A DNA stretch of 64,000 nucleotides, taken from contig NZ_SMZP01000004.1 of the NCBI RefSeq assembly GCF_013181195.1, forward strand, positions 579,963 to 643,962, given 5' to 3'. The DNA comes from Caulobacter sp. RHG1. GTDB lineage: Bacteria > Pseudomonadota > Alphaproteobacteria > Caulobacterales > Caulobacteraceae. Positions 20,137 to 29,550 of the stretch are shown here, in pieces (position 1 is the stretch's first letter; every line of letters begins with the position of its first letter). The notes beneath the pieces are model-generated. The model was not told where the DNA came from. It was given only the letters and a program-made list of their open reading frames with translations, and did not search any database. Position numbers and translations under genes: made by a program.

Positions 20137-21065
20137 CAGACGGCCTCGATATAGAGGGACGCGCGGTACAGCCGCATGGCGAACGCGCGCAGGGAAACGG
20201 GAGCGGCCTCAGCCAGGGCGATCGACTTCAGCATCGGTCGCCACACGCCGCGCAGCGGGATCGGCTTCAGCGCCTTGGCGACCTTGTAGCTGGGATAGGC
20301 GCTGACGATGTCGCGATGCGTGGCCACCACGCGGGCGAAATTGGCCGCTGACTGCTCGTACTTGGCGGCCATGGCCGGGGCGGGGTCCAGGCCCAGGTGG
20401 GTGGCGGTGTTGTCGATGTGCAGGATCGGATGCTGGCGTACGACCCGCATCGCCCATTCGACGTCCTCCCAGCCCCAGCCGGCGAAGCCTTCATCGAAGC
20501 CGATCGTCTCGAACACGTCGCGGCGGACCAGGAGGTTCGAGGTGAAAACGTGCTTCTCCGGCGCTTTGGCGCGCTCGGGCGCGGGCGTACAGTCGCTCTT
20601 CAGCGCCATGGCCCGGTGCAGGGCGTGCTCGGGGCGCAGGGGCGTCTGGTCCAGGGTGAAGCCGCCGAACGCCACCGGGGCCTCGCTCTGGGCCACCGCC
20701 GCCCAGCGCGACAGGAAGTCGGGCGTGTCGGGCAGCATGTCGCTGTCCAGGAACAGGAAGTGACCGCCGCGGGCATGGCTGGCCAGGCGGTTACGGCCCC
20801 TGGCGCGGCCTTCGTTGCCCGACAGCCGGACGAAGCGGGCCGGGACGCGCATCTTCTGGATCCGTCGGGCGATGCGCTCGGCCAGGGCGTTGTCGCCGCC
20901 GCCATCGTCCAGCACCACGATCTCGGCTTCAACGCTCGGATCGTCCAGAGCCTTGAGCAGGGCGCTAGGGTCGTCGCGGAAGGTGGGGATCAGGACCGAC
21001 AGCCGCGGCTGGGCATTGGCCCAGGCGCCGTTCTCGATGCGAAGTTCGTTGATGGCGATGGTCAT
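20136..21065 (-). CDS. hfsG: HfsG glycosyltransferase (GT2)
   Basis: A 309-residue family 2 glycosyltransferase: LSVLIPTFRDDPSALLKAL start, IVVLDDGGGDNA (nucleotide-binding DD), the metal-binding DXD-like LFLDSDMLPDT, and the acceptor-site motif FAGWGWEDVEWAMR (ED). It probably adds a GlcNAc-type sugar to the lipid-linked holdfast intermediate. It overlaps hfsF by 4 nt and hfsH by 1 nt, so hfsEFGH is tightly coupled. Confidence 0.93.
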   Translation of the reverse strand: MTIAINELRIENGAWANAQPRLSVLIPTFRDDPSALLKALDDPSVEAEIVVLDDGGGDNALAERIARRIQKMRVPARFVRLSGNEGRARGRNRLASHARGGHFLFLDSDMLPDTPDFLSRWAAVAQSEAPVAFGGFTLDQTPLRPEHALHRAMALKSDCTPAPERAKAPEKHVFTSNLLVRRDVFETIGFDEGFAGWGWEDVEWAMRVVRQHPILHIDNTATHLGLDPAPAMAAKYEQSAANFARVVATHRDIVSAYPSYKVAKALKPIPLRGVWRPMLKSIALAEAAPVSLRAFAMRLYRASLYIEAV

Positions 21066-22501
21066 AGGGCAGGGGCCCTCCGACGAATGAGAACAGAAAG
21101 CTTGGCGCGCAGGCCCCCGATGTCGAGGCCCAGCACGATGGCGCCGTAGACAACCGCGCCGACGCCGGCCTTCAAGGCCAGTTCCAGGATACCGCCGAAC
21201 GCCGGCACGAGCGAGACGCAGACGCCCATGGCCACGCAGGCGACGCCGGCCTTGGCCAGCACGCTCCACGGGATCGGCAGCGGACAGCCGCGCCGGCCCA
21301 GGGCCCAGGCGGCGACGGCGCCCAGGCCATAGCTGATCGTCGTGGCCCACAGGGCGCCGTCCAGGCCTAGCCGCGGGATCAGCAGCAGGTTCAGGATCAC
21401 ATTGGCGATCGCCGGCACGCTCATGCTGACGATCAGCAGCGGCGTACGGCGCGCCAAGGTGAAAGCCTGCAGCAGATAGTAGGTCGTCACGCCCGACAGC
21501 CAGCCGCTGACGGCGATCCAGGGCGTCACATGGCTGGCGCCGTGGCGCAGCTCCTCGCCGACCATCAGATCCGCCAGGGGGCGGGCGACCAGGGCCAGGC
21601 CTACGGCTGCGGGCAAGGTCAGCAAGGTCATGAAGCTGGCCTGCTCGCGAGCGGCCTCGGTCAGGGCGGGCTGGCCGCCGCGTTCCAGGGCCGAGATCAG
21701 CGCAGGCGCGCCGGCCATGCCCAGCCAGATGAACACGACGTCCAGGGTGCGACTGCCCAGCGAATAGCCGGCGTGGTAGACGCCGACCGTCGCTTCATCG
21801 AGAAATGCGCCCAGCAGCAGGCGATCGGTGCTGGCCAGAACTCCGGCCAGGATCAGCGACATCGAGACCGGCACGCCATAGGCGGCATAGGCCCTGGCCA
21901 GATCCCTGTCGAACTTGCCGCCGGTCATACGCTTCAGCTCGCCCGGCAGCACCAGCGCCAGGCACACCGCCGAGGTGACGCCGACGCCTAGCACCGGCGC
22001 TGCGCCGCCCAGACCAGTCAGAGCCAGGCCCAGGCCGACCAGGAAGCCGCCCAGGCTCTGGATGATGCTCAACAGCGCCGAGCCCGAGACCTCGCCCGCC
22101 GCTCGGCGGCGTTCCTGAGCCAGACGCATCAGGCTGTTGACCAGGGTCGAGGCCACGGCCGCGACGATGGCGATCTTCAGGGGCGGGTTCAGCGGCGACA
22201 GCAGGACCGCGGCGCAGGCCAGGGGAACGACGACCGCAGCGCCGATCCAGAGGCGGTAGAGAGTGGCGAAGTGATCGGCCATGCGGCCGTCGCCTTCGCG
22301 CGTCGCCAGGAAGCGGGCCATCGCCGCTTCCGTCCAGGTCAGCAGCACGGTCTGGGTCAGGCTGCCGACCGAGAAGGCCAGCGCGTAGACGCCGTACTGG
22401 GCCGGGTCCAGTACGCGCGTGAACAGCACGATGGTGAGCAGGCCCACCATGCCCTGAACGATATTGACCGGCAGATAGCCGAGGACGCCGCGCCAGAACA
22501 T
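21062..22501 (-). CDS. hfsF: HfsF polysaccharide flippase (Wzx/MATE-like)
   Basis: A 479-residue integral membrane protein with about 14 predicted spans. It begins LGYLPVNIVQGMVGLLTIVLFTRVLDPAQYGVYAL, a typical PST/Wzx opening with the DPAQYG loop. It would flip the lipid-linked holdfast repeat to the periplasm for HfsC. It lies 10 nt after hfsE. Confidence 0.92.
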   Translation of the reverse strand: MFWRGVLGYLPVNIVQGMVGLLTIVLFTRVLDPAQYGVYALAFSVGSLTQTVLLTWTEAAMARFLATREGDGRMADHFATLYRLWIGAAVVVPLACAAVLLSPLNPPLKIAIVAAVASTLVNSLMRLAQERRRAAGEVSGSALLSIIQSLGGFLVGLGLALTGLGGAAPVLGVGVTSAVCLALVLPGELKRMTGGKFDRDLARAYAAYGVPVSMSLILAGVLASTDRLLLGAFLDEATVGVYHAGYSLGSRTLDVVFIWLGMAGAPALISALERGGQPALTEAAREQASFMTLLTLPAAVGLALVARPLADLMVGEELRHGASHVTPWIAVSGWLSGVTTYYLLQAFTLARRTPLLIVSMSVPAIANVILNLLLIPRLGLDGALWATTISYGLGAVAAWALGRRGCPLPIPWSVLAKAGVACVAMGVCVSLVPAFGGILELALKAGVGAVVYGAIVLGLDIGGLRAKLSVLIRRRAPAL

Positions 22502-22511
22502 CGGGCCGCGC

Positions 22512-24029
22512 CTAGCGCACCGCCGACCGGTCGCCCAGCAGGCAGGGGATGGTCATGGCGATGACGTAGAGGTCCAGCCAGAACGACTGGCGTTCGATGT
22601 ATTCGACGTCCAGGGCGACCCGCAAGCGCACGCTCTCGGGCGTGTCGACGGGACCACGCGAACCCTTGATAGCGGCCCAGCCGGTCAGGCCGGGCTTCAT
22701 GCGGTGGCGGTGGGCGTACTGGGCGACGAGCTTTGCCGACTCGACGCCGCCGGTCTTCATGCCGATGGCGTGCGGACGGGGGCCGACGATGGACATCTCG
22801 CCCGTCAGCACGTTGAACAGTTGAGGCAGCTCGTCGAGGCTGGTCTTGCGGATGAACTTGCCGACCTTGGTGACGCGGTCGTCATTGGCGCTGATCTGAC
22901 GGGCGGCGTTGGCGTCGGCCATCTCGTGGCGCATCGAACGGAACTTCCAGACGAGGATCGCCTCGTTGTTGAAGCCGTGGCGACGCTGGCGGAAGAAGAT
23001 CGGGCCAGGACTGTCCAGCTTCACGGCCAGAGCGACGATCAGCATGACCGGACCGGCGACCAGCAAGCCCACGCTAGCCACGACGACGTCCTGGGCGCGC
23101 TTGAGCAAGGCGCGGCGCTTGGAGCCAGACTTGGCGCCGGTCAGGTCGCTCTCGTGGCCGGCGGCGATGCGGGCCAGGGCCGCATCGTCTTCGTTGGAGC
23201 CGCCGACGTCGATGAAGAGATTCAGCGGGTTGGGCAGCACGTCCAGCTTCTCGACCAGCTGGCGCACGCGGGCCTGGGCGGTCGAGGCGACGGCGATCAC
23301 CACGCGGTCGACATAGGGCATGATGCGGTGGTCGAGCAGGGCGGTGGTGTCGCCCAGCACCGGCACGCCCATGATGTTCTCCGGCGCGCGGTCCAGGCGG
23401 TCGTCGAACACCCCCAGGACGTTGACCTCACCCGTGCGCATGGCGGCCTCGATCAGGCGCTGAGCATTGGCTGTGGCGCCGACCACGACGATGTTAGGCG
23501 TCAGGTGGCCCTGGGCGCGGCCGCGCGCGATGATCGTCCACCACACTGCGTGCAGGCAGGCCACGACAAGGACTGCGCTGGTCAGCGTCGCATAGGCAGT
23601 GGCGCCGCCACGACCGGAGCCCAGAATCGGCAAGGCGGCGGCGCCGACGGCGGCCGCCAGAGCGAGGATGACACCGCCCAGATGGCGCAACAGGCTTGCC
23701 TTGCGCGGGAAGGCATAGCCGCCGGCGATGCGCAGGCCCGCTGTCACGACCAATGCCCAGAGCACGGCGGCGACCGGATGACCTTGCAGCGTCAGGGCCA
23801 GAGCGAAGCCGGCCGCGGCCAGCATGTCGACCACCCGGAACGTCCGCGCCAGCAGGCGCGCCTCCAGTCGAGCCCGCGAGGGCACCAGCTGTCCCGGCCG
23901 AAACGGCCCGCGACGCGCCCGTCCGGGATCGCCGCCGGCGCCCTGAACGACGCGTTGCGTGATGTCGCCCGACGCGACAAAGGCCGAGCCGGAGGGGGCG
24001 CTGGAAGCAGGCGAGGGCAGTGGACGCAT
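22512..24029 (-). CDS. hfsE: HfsE initiating sugar-phosphate transferase (PHPT)
   Basis: A 505-residue polyprenyl-phosphate hexose-1-phosphate transferase. The N-terminal half has about four spans and a CoA-binding-like Rossmann region (NIVVVGATANAQRLIEAAMRTG). The catalytic C-terminal half carries KRAQDVVVASVGLLVAGPV, SPGPIFFRQRRHGFN, WKFRSMRHEMADAN, RKTSLDELPQLFNVL and SIVGPRPHAIGM. It loads the first sugar phosphate on undecaprenyl phosphate. It is the first gene of the minus-strand hfsEFGH run. The short, N-terminally trimmed paralogue at 26075 is the first gene of the island EPS operon. Confidence 0.93.
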   Translation of the reverse strand: MRPLPSPASSAPSGSAFVASGDITQRVVQGAGGDPGRARRGPFRPGQLVPSRARLEARLLARTFRVVDMLAAAGFALALTLQGHPVAAVLWALVVTAGLRIAGGYAFPRKASLLRHLGGVILALAAAVGAAALPILGSGRGGATAYATLTSAVLVVACLHAVWWTIIARGRAQGHLTPNIVVVGATANAQRLIEAAMRTGEVNVLGVFDDRLDRAPENIMGVPVLGDTTALLDHRIMPYVDRVVIAVASTAQARVRQLVEKLDVLPNPLNLFIDVGGSNEDDAALARIAAGHESDLTGAKSGSKRRALLKRAQDVVVASVGLLVAGPVMLIVALAVKLDSPGPIFFRQRRHGFNNEAILVWKFRSMRHEMADANAARQISANDDRVTKVGKFIRKTSLDELPQLFNVLTGEMSIVGPRPHAIGMKTGGVESAKLVAQYAHRHRMKPGLTGWAAIKGSRGPVDTPESVRLRVALDVEYIERQSFWLDLYVIAMTIPCLLGDRSAVR

Positions 24030-24160
24030 GACGCTCGTCTTTGAAAACCTGCGTTCAACCTAACGGTGGCGTCTGAGCACCCCGTTAACATCGCGATTTT
24101 CCGCAAAAGCGCCGTTGTCATGTTCCGACGAACAGGCTATCTGACCGCTCCCTCTCAGGA

Positions 24161-24251
24161 GGAGACGTGGCCGAGAGGCTGAAGGCACCGCTTTGCTAAA
24201 GCGGCATACCTCAAAAGGGTATCGAGGGTTCGAATCCCTCCGTCTCCGCCA
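24161..24251 (+). tRNA. tRNA-Ser (GCU anticodon)
   Basis: A 91-nt class II tRNA. The acceptor GGAGACG pairs with CGTCTCC; the D-arm is GCCGAGAGGC, and the anticodon loop TTGCTAA carries GCT, reading AGC/AGU codons. A long variable arm (TACCTC...GGGTA) and the T-arm GAGGGTTCGAATCCCTC follow, then discriminator G and an encoded CCA. Its 3' end is the attachment site of the island: the last 14 nt plus ATCCCC-type flank are repeated at 61453. Confidence 0.97.
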
Positions 24252-24256
24252 TCCCC
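24238..24256 (+). repeat. Left attachment site (attL) in tRNA-Ser 3' end
   Basis: CTCCGTCTCCGCCATCCCC, identical to 61453-61471. It covers the last T-stem and acceptor bases of tRNA-Ser and 5 nt beyond the encoded CCA, so integration leaves the tRNA intact. Confidence 0.8.
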
Positions 24257-24427
24257 GCTTTCCATCGTGATCCATTGGCGTCCGGCCGCGTCCGCGAGCC
24301 GTTGATTTATCACGGAAAACTCGCGTTTTCGTGTCTGGACGCGTCCATCCAGATCCGCCCCTATGATGAACAGCCGCGGGGGTCGGAGTGGGGGTCGGCC
24401 CCGCGTGGGTGAAAGTGTGGGTTAGCG

Positions 24428-25681
24428 ATGGCCCGAGTTTACGAGCGACTCACCGCGATGACGGTTCGCCAGCTTCAGGGGGCAGGGCGCTACCCAGACG
24501 GTGGCGGCCTCTATCTGCAAATCACCCCGACCGGCGCGCGGTCCTGGATTTTCCGATATCGCGCGGCGGGCCGCGAACGTCAGATGGGTCTTGGCCCCTT
24601 GGAATTCGTCTCTCTGGCGGAAGCGCGCGAAAAGGCGAGGTCGGCGCGTCTGCAGCGCTATAATGGAGAGGACCCGCTTGGCGCGCGCATTGGGCGCCGG
24701 CCGAAGGTGGTCAGCGCGCCAAAGGGCGTCACCTTCCGAGAAGCAATGACCGCCTATATCGAGACCAACAAGGCCGCTTGGCGCAACGAGAAGCATATCC
24801 AGCAGTGGTCGAGCACGCTTGAGACCTATGCCGTCCCGCACTTCGGTCGGAAGGTGCTGGCCGATATCGAAACCGCGGACGTTCTCAATGCGCTTAAGCC
24901 CATCTGGCTGACGAAGTCGGAGACGGCTAGCCGTCTGCGCGGGCGTATCGAGGCCGTGCTCAACTGGGGCGCCGCGCAGGGTCACCGCCAGGGCGAGAAC
25001 CCGGCGCGTTGGAAGGGTCACATCGAGATGATCCTGCCGGCCAAGTCCAAGGTGGCGAAGGTCAAGCACCACGCCGCGCTCGACTACAAGGAGATGCCGC
25101 GGTTCATGGCCTCCATGCGTTCGCAGGGCGGGGTGGGGGTCTTGGCGCTGCGGTTCGTGATCCTGACGGCCGCGCGCACCGGTGAGGTGATCGGCGCCGA
25201 CTGGAGCGAGATCGATTTCGACAGCAAGGTCTGGACGGTGCCGGCCTCGCGGATGAAGGCCGGACGCGAGCATCGTGTGCCGCTCAGCGCGTCGGCGCTC
25301 GAAATTCTAGAGCGCCAGCGCCAGGCCTGGTTCGAGATCGAGGCGCGGCGTTACCGCAAGACGCTGAAGGACGGTGAAGCTGGTCCCATCGGGCCGGTGT
25401 TCTGGGGACAGTTGGCGGGCAAGGGTCTCAGCAACATGGCGTTGCTCGCCGTGCTCCGGCGCATGGGCCGCGATGATCTCACCAGCCACGGCTTTCGCAG
25501 TTCGTTCCGAGATTGGGCGGCCGAGGAAACCGAGTTTCAAAGCGAAGTGGTGGAGATGGCTCTTGCTCACACGATCGGCAACAAAGTCGAGGCCGCGTAC
25601 CGTCGCGGGGATCTATTCGAAAAGCGTCGCGCACTCATGAGTCAATGGGCTGAAGCCTGTGAGCCTCAACAGCTCGGCTAG
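24428..25681 (+). CDS. P4-type tyrosine integrase of the island
   Basis: A 417-residue site-specific recombinase. The N-terminal DUF4102-type arm-binding domain contains RYPDGGGLYLQITPTGARSW and FRYRAAGRERQMGLG, the central core-binding domain starts FREAMTAYIETNK, and the catalytic domain shows TAARTGEVIGADWSEID (Arg I), SHGFRSSFRDWA (HxxR) and ALAHTIGNKVEAAYRRGD (late His and nucleophile Tyr). It lies immediately 3' of tRNA-Ser, points away from it, and should catalyse recombination at the flanking 19-nt repeats. A decayed homologue of its N-terminus lies outside the right repeat at 61.6 kb. Confidence 0.95.
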   Translation: MARVYERLTAMTVRQLQGAGRYPDGGGLYLQITPTGARSWIFRYRAAGRERQMGLGPLEFVSLAEAREKARSARLQRYNGEDPLGARIGRRPKVVSAPKGVTFREAMTAYIETNKAAWRNEKHIQQWSSTLETYAVPHFGRKVLADIETADVLNALKPIWLTKSETASRLRGRIEAVLNWGAAQGHRQGENPARWKGHIEMILPAKSKVAKVKHHAALDYKEMPRFMASMRSQGGVGVLALRFVILTAARTGEVIGADWSEIDFDSKVWTVPASRMKAGREHRVPLSASALEILERQRQAWFEIEARRYRKTLKDGEAGPIGPVFWGQLAGKGLSNMALLAVLRRMGRDDLTSHGFRSSFRDWAAEETEFQSEVVEMALAHTIGNKVEAAYRRGDLFEKRRALMSQWAEACEPQQLG

Positions 25682-25923
25682 CCTAAAGGGCCTGCCCCGC
25701 GCGATGGTCCGGGTCCCCTTGGCGCACGGCCGCGTACGTCAATGAAATGCCAGCCTTAGATAATGATGCCGATTAATTAGATTATGCACGGCGGCTGACG
25801 AGTTGTTGACGCCAAGTCTCACTGGATGGCGCGTGCATTTTGTCACAATTGGCGGACTAAAAGGAAGGTTTTTAGACTTAACAGTTTCGCCCGCCATGCG
25901 TGTGGGCGCCTGCCAATAGGGCT

Positions 25924-25998
25924 CCGGATGTCGCCAGATCGCGCAAAAAACATCCGGTGGCGAAAAAAGGTTAGTTAACAACCCTCGCGAGCGGTTGT
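25924..25998. promoter_or_regulatory. Competing inverted repeats upstream of the EPS operon
   Basis: The 393-nt gap 25682-26074 has no gene. CCGGATG (25924-25930) matches CATCCGG (25951-25957), and the directly adjoining TCGCCA (25931-25936) matches TGGCGA (25958-25963). With zero spacing the two stems cannot form together easily. A third hairpin ACAACC/GGTTGT (25978-25998) follows. This could be a leader switch or operator for the operon that starts at 26075. Confidence 0.35.
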
Positions 25999-26074
25999 CC
26001 CTCGGGCCTCGATTTAGTAAAGGCTTTCTAAATCATCGGGCAAAGACCCGAACTCAGAGACTGGTGGGGACCAC

Positions 26075-26728
26075 GTGCTGATCGTATCAAATCCGACAGC
26101 GGAACAGCTATCGCACGCCGTGCAGGCGTCTCCGGTCGCGAAGGATCCGCTTAAGCGAGCGATGGACATTCTGGTGGCGGGCGGCGCTTTGCTCTTCTTC
26201 GCGCCGCTACTCGCGCTCGTCTCCGTCCTGATCAAGCTGGAGTCGCCGGGGCCGGTGCTCTTCCGTCAGTCGCGGGGCGGCCTGAACGGGCAGGCCTTCA
26301 CGATCTTCAAGTTCCGCTCGATGCGGTGCCAGGAGAATGGCTCAAAGGTCATCCAGGCCAAGCGCGACGACGATCGCATCACGGCGATCGGCCGGATCAT
26401 CCGCAAGACCAGCATCGATGAGCTGCCGCAGCTGCTGAACGTCCTGCGCGGCGACATGTCGATCGTGGGCCCGCGTCCCCACGCCCTGGCGCACGACGAG
26501 CACTACGGCGCCCAGATCGCCAACTACCACCTGCGCTTCCGCGCCCGTCCCGGCCTGACCGGCCTCGCCCAAATCAAGGGCCTGCGCGGCGGCACCACCG
26601 AGGTGGAAGCCATGGCCGCCCGCATCGACGCGGACAACGAATATATCGAGCGCTGGACGCTGAGCGGCGACATCAAGATTCTTCTGATGACCGTGCCGCA
26701 CCTCCTGATGGCCGAGAACGCTTACTAG
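26075..26728 (+). CDS. Initiating sugar-phosphate transferase, PssZ-like (short PHPT)
   Basis: A 217-residue short-form polyisoprenyl-phosphate hexose-1-phosphate transferase. One re-entrant membrane helix (MDILVAGGALLFFAPLLALVSVLIK) is followed by SPGPVLFRQSRGGLN, FKFRSMRC, RKTSIDELPQLLNVLRGDMSIVGPRPHAL and RARPGLTGLAQIKG, closely matching the HfsE catalytic half. It starts with GTG at 26075 after GTGGGGACCAC. As first gene of the EPS operon it would start the repeat unit on undecaprenyl phosphate. C. crescentus PssY and PssZ are redundant with HfsE in holdfast initiation, so cross-talk with the neighbouring hfs genes is plausible. Confidence 0.9.
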   Translation: MLIVSNPTAEQLSHAVQASPVAKDPLKRAMDILVAGGALLFFAPLLALVSVLIKLESPGPVLFRQSRGGLNGQAFTIFKFRSMRCQENGSKVIQAKRDDDRITAIGRIIRKTSIDELPQLLNVLRGDMSIVGPRPHALAHDEHYGAQIANYHLRFRARPGLTGLAQIKGLRGGTTEVEAMAARIDADNEYIERWTLSGDIKILLMTVPHLLMAENAY

Positions 26729-26756
26729 TCGCTTTCCGCTGTTTTCTCGTTGTGTT

Positions 26757-26780
26757 GAGCCGGGGCGGCCGTCCCGGCTC
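26757..26780. terminator. Hairpin between PssZ-like gene and manB
   Basis: GAGCCGGG pairs with CCCGGCTC around GCGGCCGT, followed by GCTTTCC. It lies 28 nt after the transferase stop, and could be a partial terminator or a processing hairpin that lowers expression of downstream genes. Confidence 0.5.
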
Positions 26781-26818
26781 GCTTTCCGCGCGTCTTTCCA
26801 ACTGAAGCGAGCTTCTTG

Positions 26819-28315
26819 ATGTTCTCCGCGCCGCGCGCCGATCTCGTTCCCAATACCGCCGCCTATGAAAACGAGTCGCTGGTCAAGGCGACGGGCTTTC
26901 GCGAGTACGACGCGCGCTGGCTGTTCGGGCCCGAGATCAACCTCTTGGGCATTCAAGCGCTTGGCCTGGGCCTAGGGACCTATATCCACGAGCTGGGCCA
27001 ATCGAAGATCGTGGTCGGCCACGACTTCCGCTCGTACTCGTCGTCGATCAAGAACGCCCTGATCCTGGGTTTGATCAGCGCCGGCTGCGAGGTGCACGAT
27101 ATCGGCCTGGCGCTCTCGCCCACGGCCTATTTCGCCCAGTTCGACCTCGACATTCCGTGCGTGGCCATGGTCACGGCCAGCCATAACGAGAACGGCTGGA
27201 CCGGCGTGAAGATGGGCGCGCAAAAGCCGCTGACCTTCGGCCCCGACGAGATGGGTCGGCTGAAAGACATCGTGCTGAACGCCAAGTTCGTCGAGCGCGA
27301 CGGCGGCAAGCTGGTCCGCGTGCAGGGCGAGGCCCAGCGCTATATCGACGACGTCGCCAAGCGCGCCAGCCTGAAGCGCCCGCTGAAGGTGATCGCCGCC
27401 TGCGGCAACGGCACGGCTGGCGCCTTCGTGGTCGAGGCCCTGAAGAAGATGGGCGTGGCCGAGGTGATCCCGATGGACACCGACCTCGACTACACCTTCC
27501 CCAAGTACAATCCGAACCCGGAAGACCACGAGATGCTGCACGAGATGGCGAAAGCCGTCCGTGAGCACGGCGCGGATATCGCGCTCGGCTTCGACGGCGA
27601 CGGCGACCGCTGCGGCGTGGTCGACGACGAGGGCGAGGAGATCTTCGCCGATAAGATCGGCCTGATGCTGGCCCGCGACCTCGCGCCGCTGCATCCGGGC
27701 GCGACCTTCGTGGTCGACGTCAAGTCGACCGGCCTCTACGCCACCGACGAGATCCTGGCCAAGCATGGCTGCACGACGCTCTACTGGAAGACCGGCCACA
27801 GCTACATCAAGCGCAAGAGCGCCGAGCTGGGCGCCCTGGCCGGCTTCGAGAAGAGCGGCCACTTCTTCATGAACGGCGAGCTGGGCCGCGGCTATGACGA
27901 CGGCCTGGTCGCCGCCGCCGCCATCCTGTCGATGCTGGACCGCAACCCCGGCAAGAAGCTCAGCGAGCTGAAGAAGGCGCTGCCGGTGGCCTTCACCTCG
28001 CTGACCATGAGCCCCCACTGCGACGACGAGAAGAAGTACGGCGTCGTCGCCGACGTGGTGAAGGAATACGAGGACCTGTTCGCCGCCGGCGGCTCGATCC
28101 TGGGCCGCAAGATCACCGAGGTGATCACGGTCAACGGCGTGCGGGTGCACCTGGAGGATGGCTCGTGGGTGCTGGTCCGCGCCTCGTCGAACAAGCCCGA
28201 GATCGTCGTGGTGGTCGAAAGCACCCAGTCCGAGGACGACATGCGCGCCCTCTTCCGCCAAGAGGTCAAGCCGCGCCTGGGCGACCGGGTCGGTAAGTAC
28301 AATCAGGAGATCTGA
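26819..28315 (+). CDS. manB: Phosphomannomutase/phosphoglucomutase
   Basis: A 498-residue alpha-D-phosphohexomutase. The phosphoserine loop is TASHNENGW (S121), the metal loop DGDGDRCG (about residue 260), the sugar-binding GEKSG-like loop GFEKSGHFF, and the C-terminal phosphate-binding RASSNKPEIVVVVES. It converts mannose-6-P to mannose-1-P, the substrate of the manC product at 42592 elsewhere in the island. The ATG at 26819 follows a TTG that could also be read as start. The GC content is high, unlike the genes just downstream. Confidence 0.9.
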   Translation: MFSAPRADLVPNTAAYENESLVKATGFREYDARWLFGPEINLLGIQALGLGLGTYIHELGQSKIVVGHDFRSYSSSIKNALILGLISAGCEVHDIGLALSPTAYFAQFDLDIPCVAMVTASHNENGWTGVKMGAQKPLTFGPDEMGRLKDIVLNAKFVERDGGKLVRVQGEAQRYIDDVAKRASLKRPLKVIAACGNGTAGAFVVEALKKMGVAEVIPMDTDLDYTFPKYNPNPEDHEMLHEMAKAVREHGADIALGFDGDGDRCGVVDDEGEEIFADKIGLMLARDLAPLHPGATFVVDVKSTGLYATDEILAKHGCTTLYWKTGHSYIKRKSAELGALAGFEKSGHFFMNGELGRGYDDGLVAAAAILSMLDRNPGKKLSELKKALPVAFTSLTMSPHCDDEKKYGVVADVVKEYEDLFAAGGSILGRKITEVITVNGVRVHLEDGSWVLVRASSNKPEIVVVVESTQSEDDMRALFRQEVKPRLGDRVGKYNQEI

Positions 28316-28390
28316 TCGTAACCTGCTTTCATTGAGCAGTTTATGATGAATTTTTGTTCGCTTAAAGTTCTGAGTCGAGGGGGCGCGGTG

Positions 28391-29515
28391 ATGTCGTTAA
28401 AGATCACCACAATTGGAAAGTACTACTTTCCTTTTGAGGGGGGTATCGAGGCAATCACAAAGTCAGTTTGTGATAATATGGCGGCCAAGCACGACGTAAG
28501 AGTTATCGCTTTTGACCATGGCGTTGGGGCCGAGGCGGTGATTATAAATGGCGTTGATGTTCGGCGTTGTGCCACTATAGCCACCATAAAGTCTCAGCCT
28601 ATAAGTATAAGTGCTGTTTTCAGGATAATATTTTCCAAGGAAGATGTTTTGCATCTTCACTCCCCGAACTTCGTCGCTTCAATGGCTGTTTTTCTGAAGC
28701 ACAAGATTTTCGGCAAGCGGGGTAGGTTTGTTATTACGCACCACATGGATGTGTTTGGAAGGCCTATATTTAGACGGATTGGGATGTTCTTTTACAAGGA
28801 CAACCTGCGCCGATCTGACGCTGTGATTGTCACCTCGATGAAGAATGCGGAGATATCGAAAGATATTCCGGTTCCGGTGAATTTTCGCGTGGTGCCGCTA
28901 GGTATCGACCTTGAGCATTATCAGCTCGACGAGATTGCGCGGGCGCGCGCAGCGAACTGGCGTTCTTCTCTCTCTGGTAATGCCCCTTTGGTCGGGTTTG
29001 TCGGGCGTCACGCGCGCTATAAGGGGCTCGACGTTCTTATGCGTTCGGCAGCTCGCATGCCTGGCGTTCATTTCGTTGTCGCGGGCGACGGCCCCAAGCG
29101 GGCTGAAGCTGAAAGCCTTGCGCGTGAGCTCGGGATCGAGGAGCGCGTCCATTTCCTGGGCAAGATCGATCATCAGAAGAAGATCGAGTTGTTATCAGTT
29201 CTAGATGTATTTGCTTTCCCCTCTACCGAAACTACTGAGGCGTTCGGCATATCTCAAGTGGAAGCGATGGCGATGGGAGTACCGGTCGTCGCGAGCGATC
29301 TTCCTACGGGCGTCACAGACGTGGCGCAAAACAACGTCAACGCGCTCGTTGTGCCGCCTTCCGACGAGGTGGCGCTTGCTCAAGCGCTCTCGACGATTAT
29401 CGAAAACCGCGATCTGCGCGACAGGCTTGGGGAAGCCGCAAAAGCGTTCGTGTATTCGAACCTTTCGCTAGTGAAGACGGTCGAAGAGACCGCAAGGGTC
29501 GTGGAAGGGAATTAA
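28391..29515 (+). CDS. Glycosyltransferase, family 4
   Basis: About 374 residues of a GT-B retaining transferase. KITTIGKYYFPFEGGIEAITK is the acceptor-side glycine loop, and the donor-side domain shows LVGFVGRHARYKGLDVLMRSA, VVAGDGPKRAEAESLA and STETTEAFGISQVEAMAMGVPVVAS (EX7E motif). GAGGGGG precedes the ATG at 28391. The first 500 nt are clearly richer in A+T than the flanking manB, a sign of a different origin. It probably adds a mannose- or fucose-like sugar from a nucleotide donor; specificity is not visible. Confidence 0.85.
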   Translation: MSLKITTIGKYYFPFEGGIEAITKSVCDNMAAKHDVRVIAFDHGVGAEAVIINGVDVRRCATIATIKSQPISISAVFRIIFSKEDVLHLHSPNFVASMAVFLKHKIFGKRGRFVITHHMDVFGRPIFRRIGMFFYKDNLRRSDAVIVTSMKNAEISKDIPVPVNFRVVPLGIDLEHYQLDEIARARAANWRSSLSGNAPLVGFVGRHARYKGLDVLMRSAARMPGVHFVVAGDGPKRAEAESLARELGIEERVHFLGKIDHQKKIELLSVLDVFAFPSTETTEAFGISQVEAMAMGVPVVASDLPTGVTDVAQNNVNALVVPPSDEVALAQALSTIIENRDLRDRLGEAAKAFVYSNLSLVKTVEETARVVEGN

Positions 29516-29550
29516 TTCCCGTGAATTATTGAGCGGATATTTCTGCCCAC

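Noticed and set aside
18118..20154. A 678-codon open frame on the plus strand across hfsC and hfsH
   Set aside because: It is out of frame with hfsC, rich in Arg/Gly/Ala, has no domain, and covers two genes with clear families. It is a by-product of high GC.
25924..25963. A classical H-type pseudoknot upstream of the EPS operon
   Set aside because: The order A-B-A'-B' is right, but there are no crossing-loop nucleotides between A and B or A' and B', so both stems could hardly form together. Competing stems are more likely.
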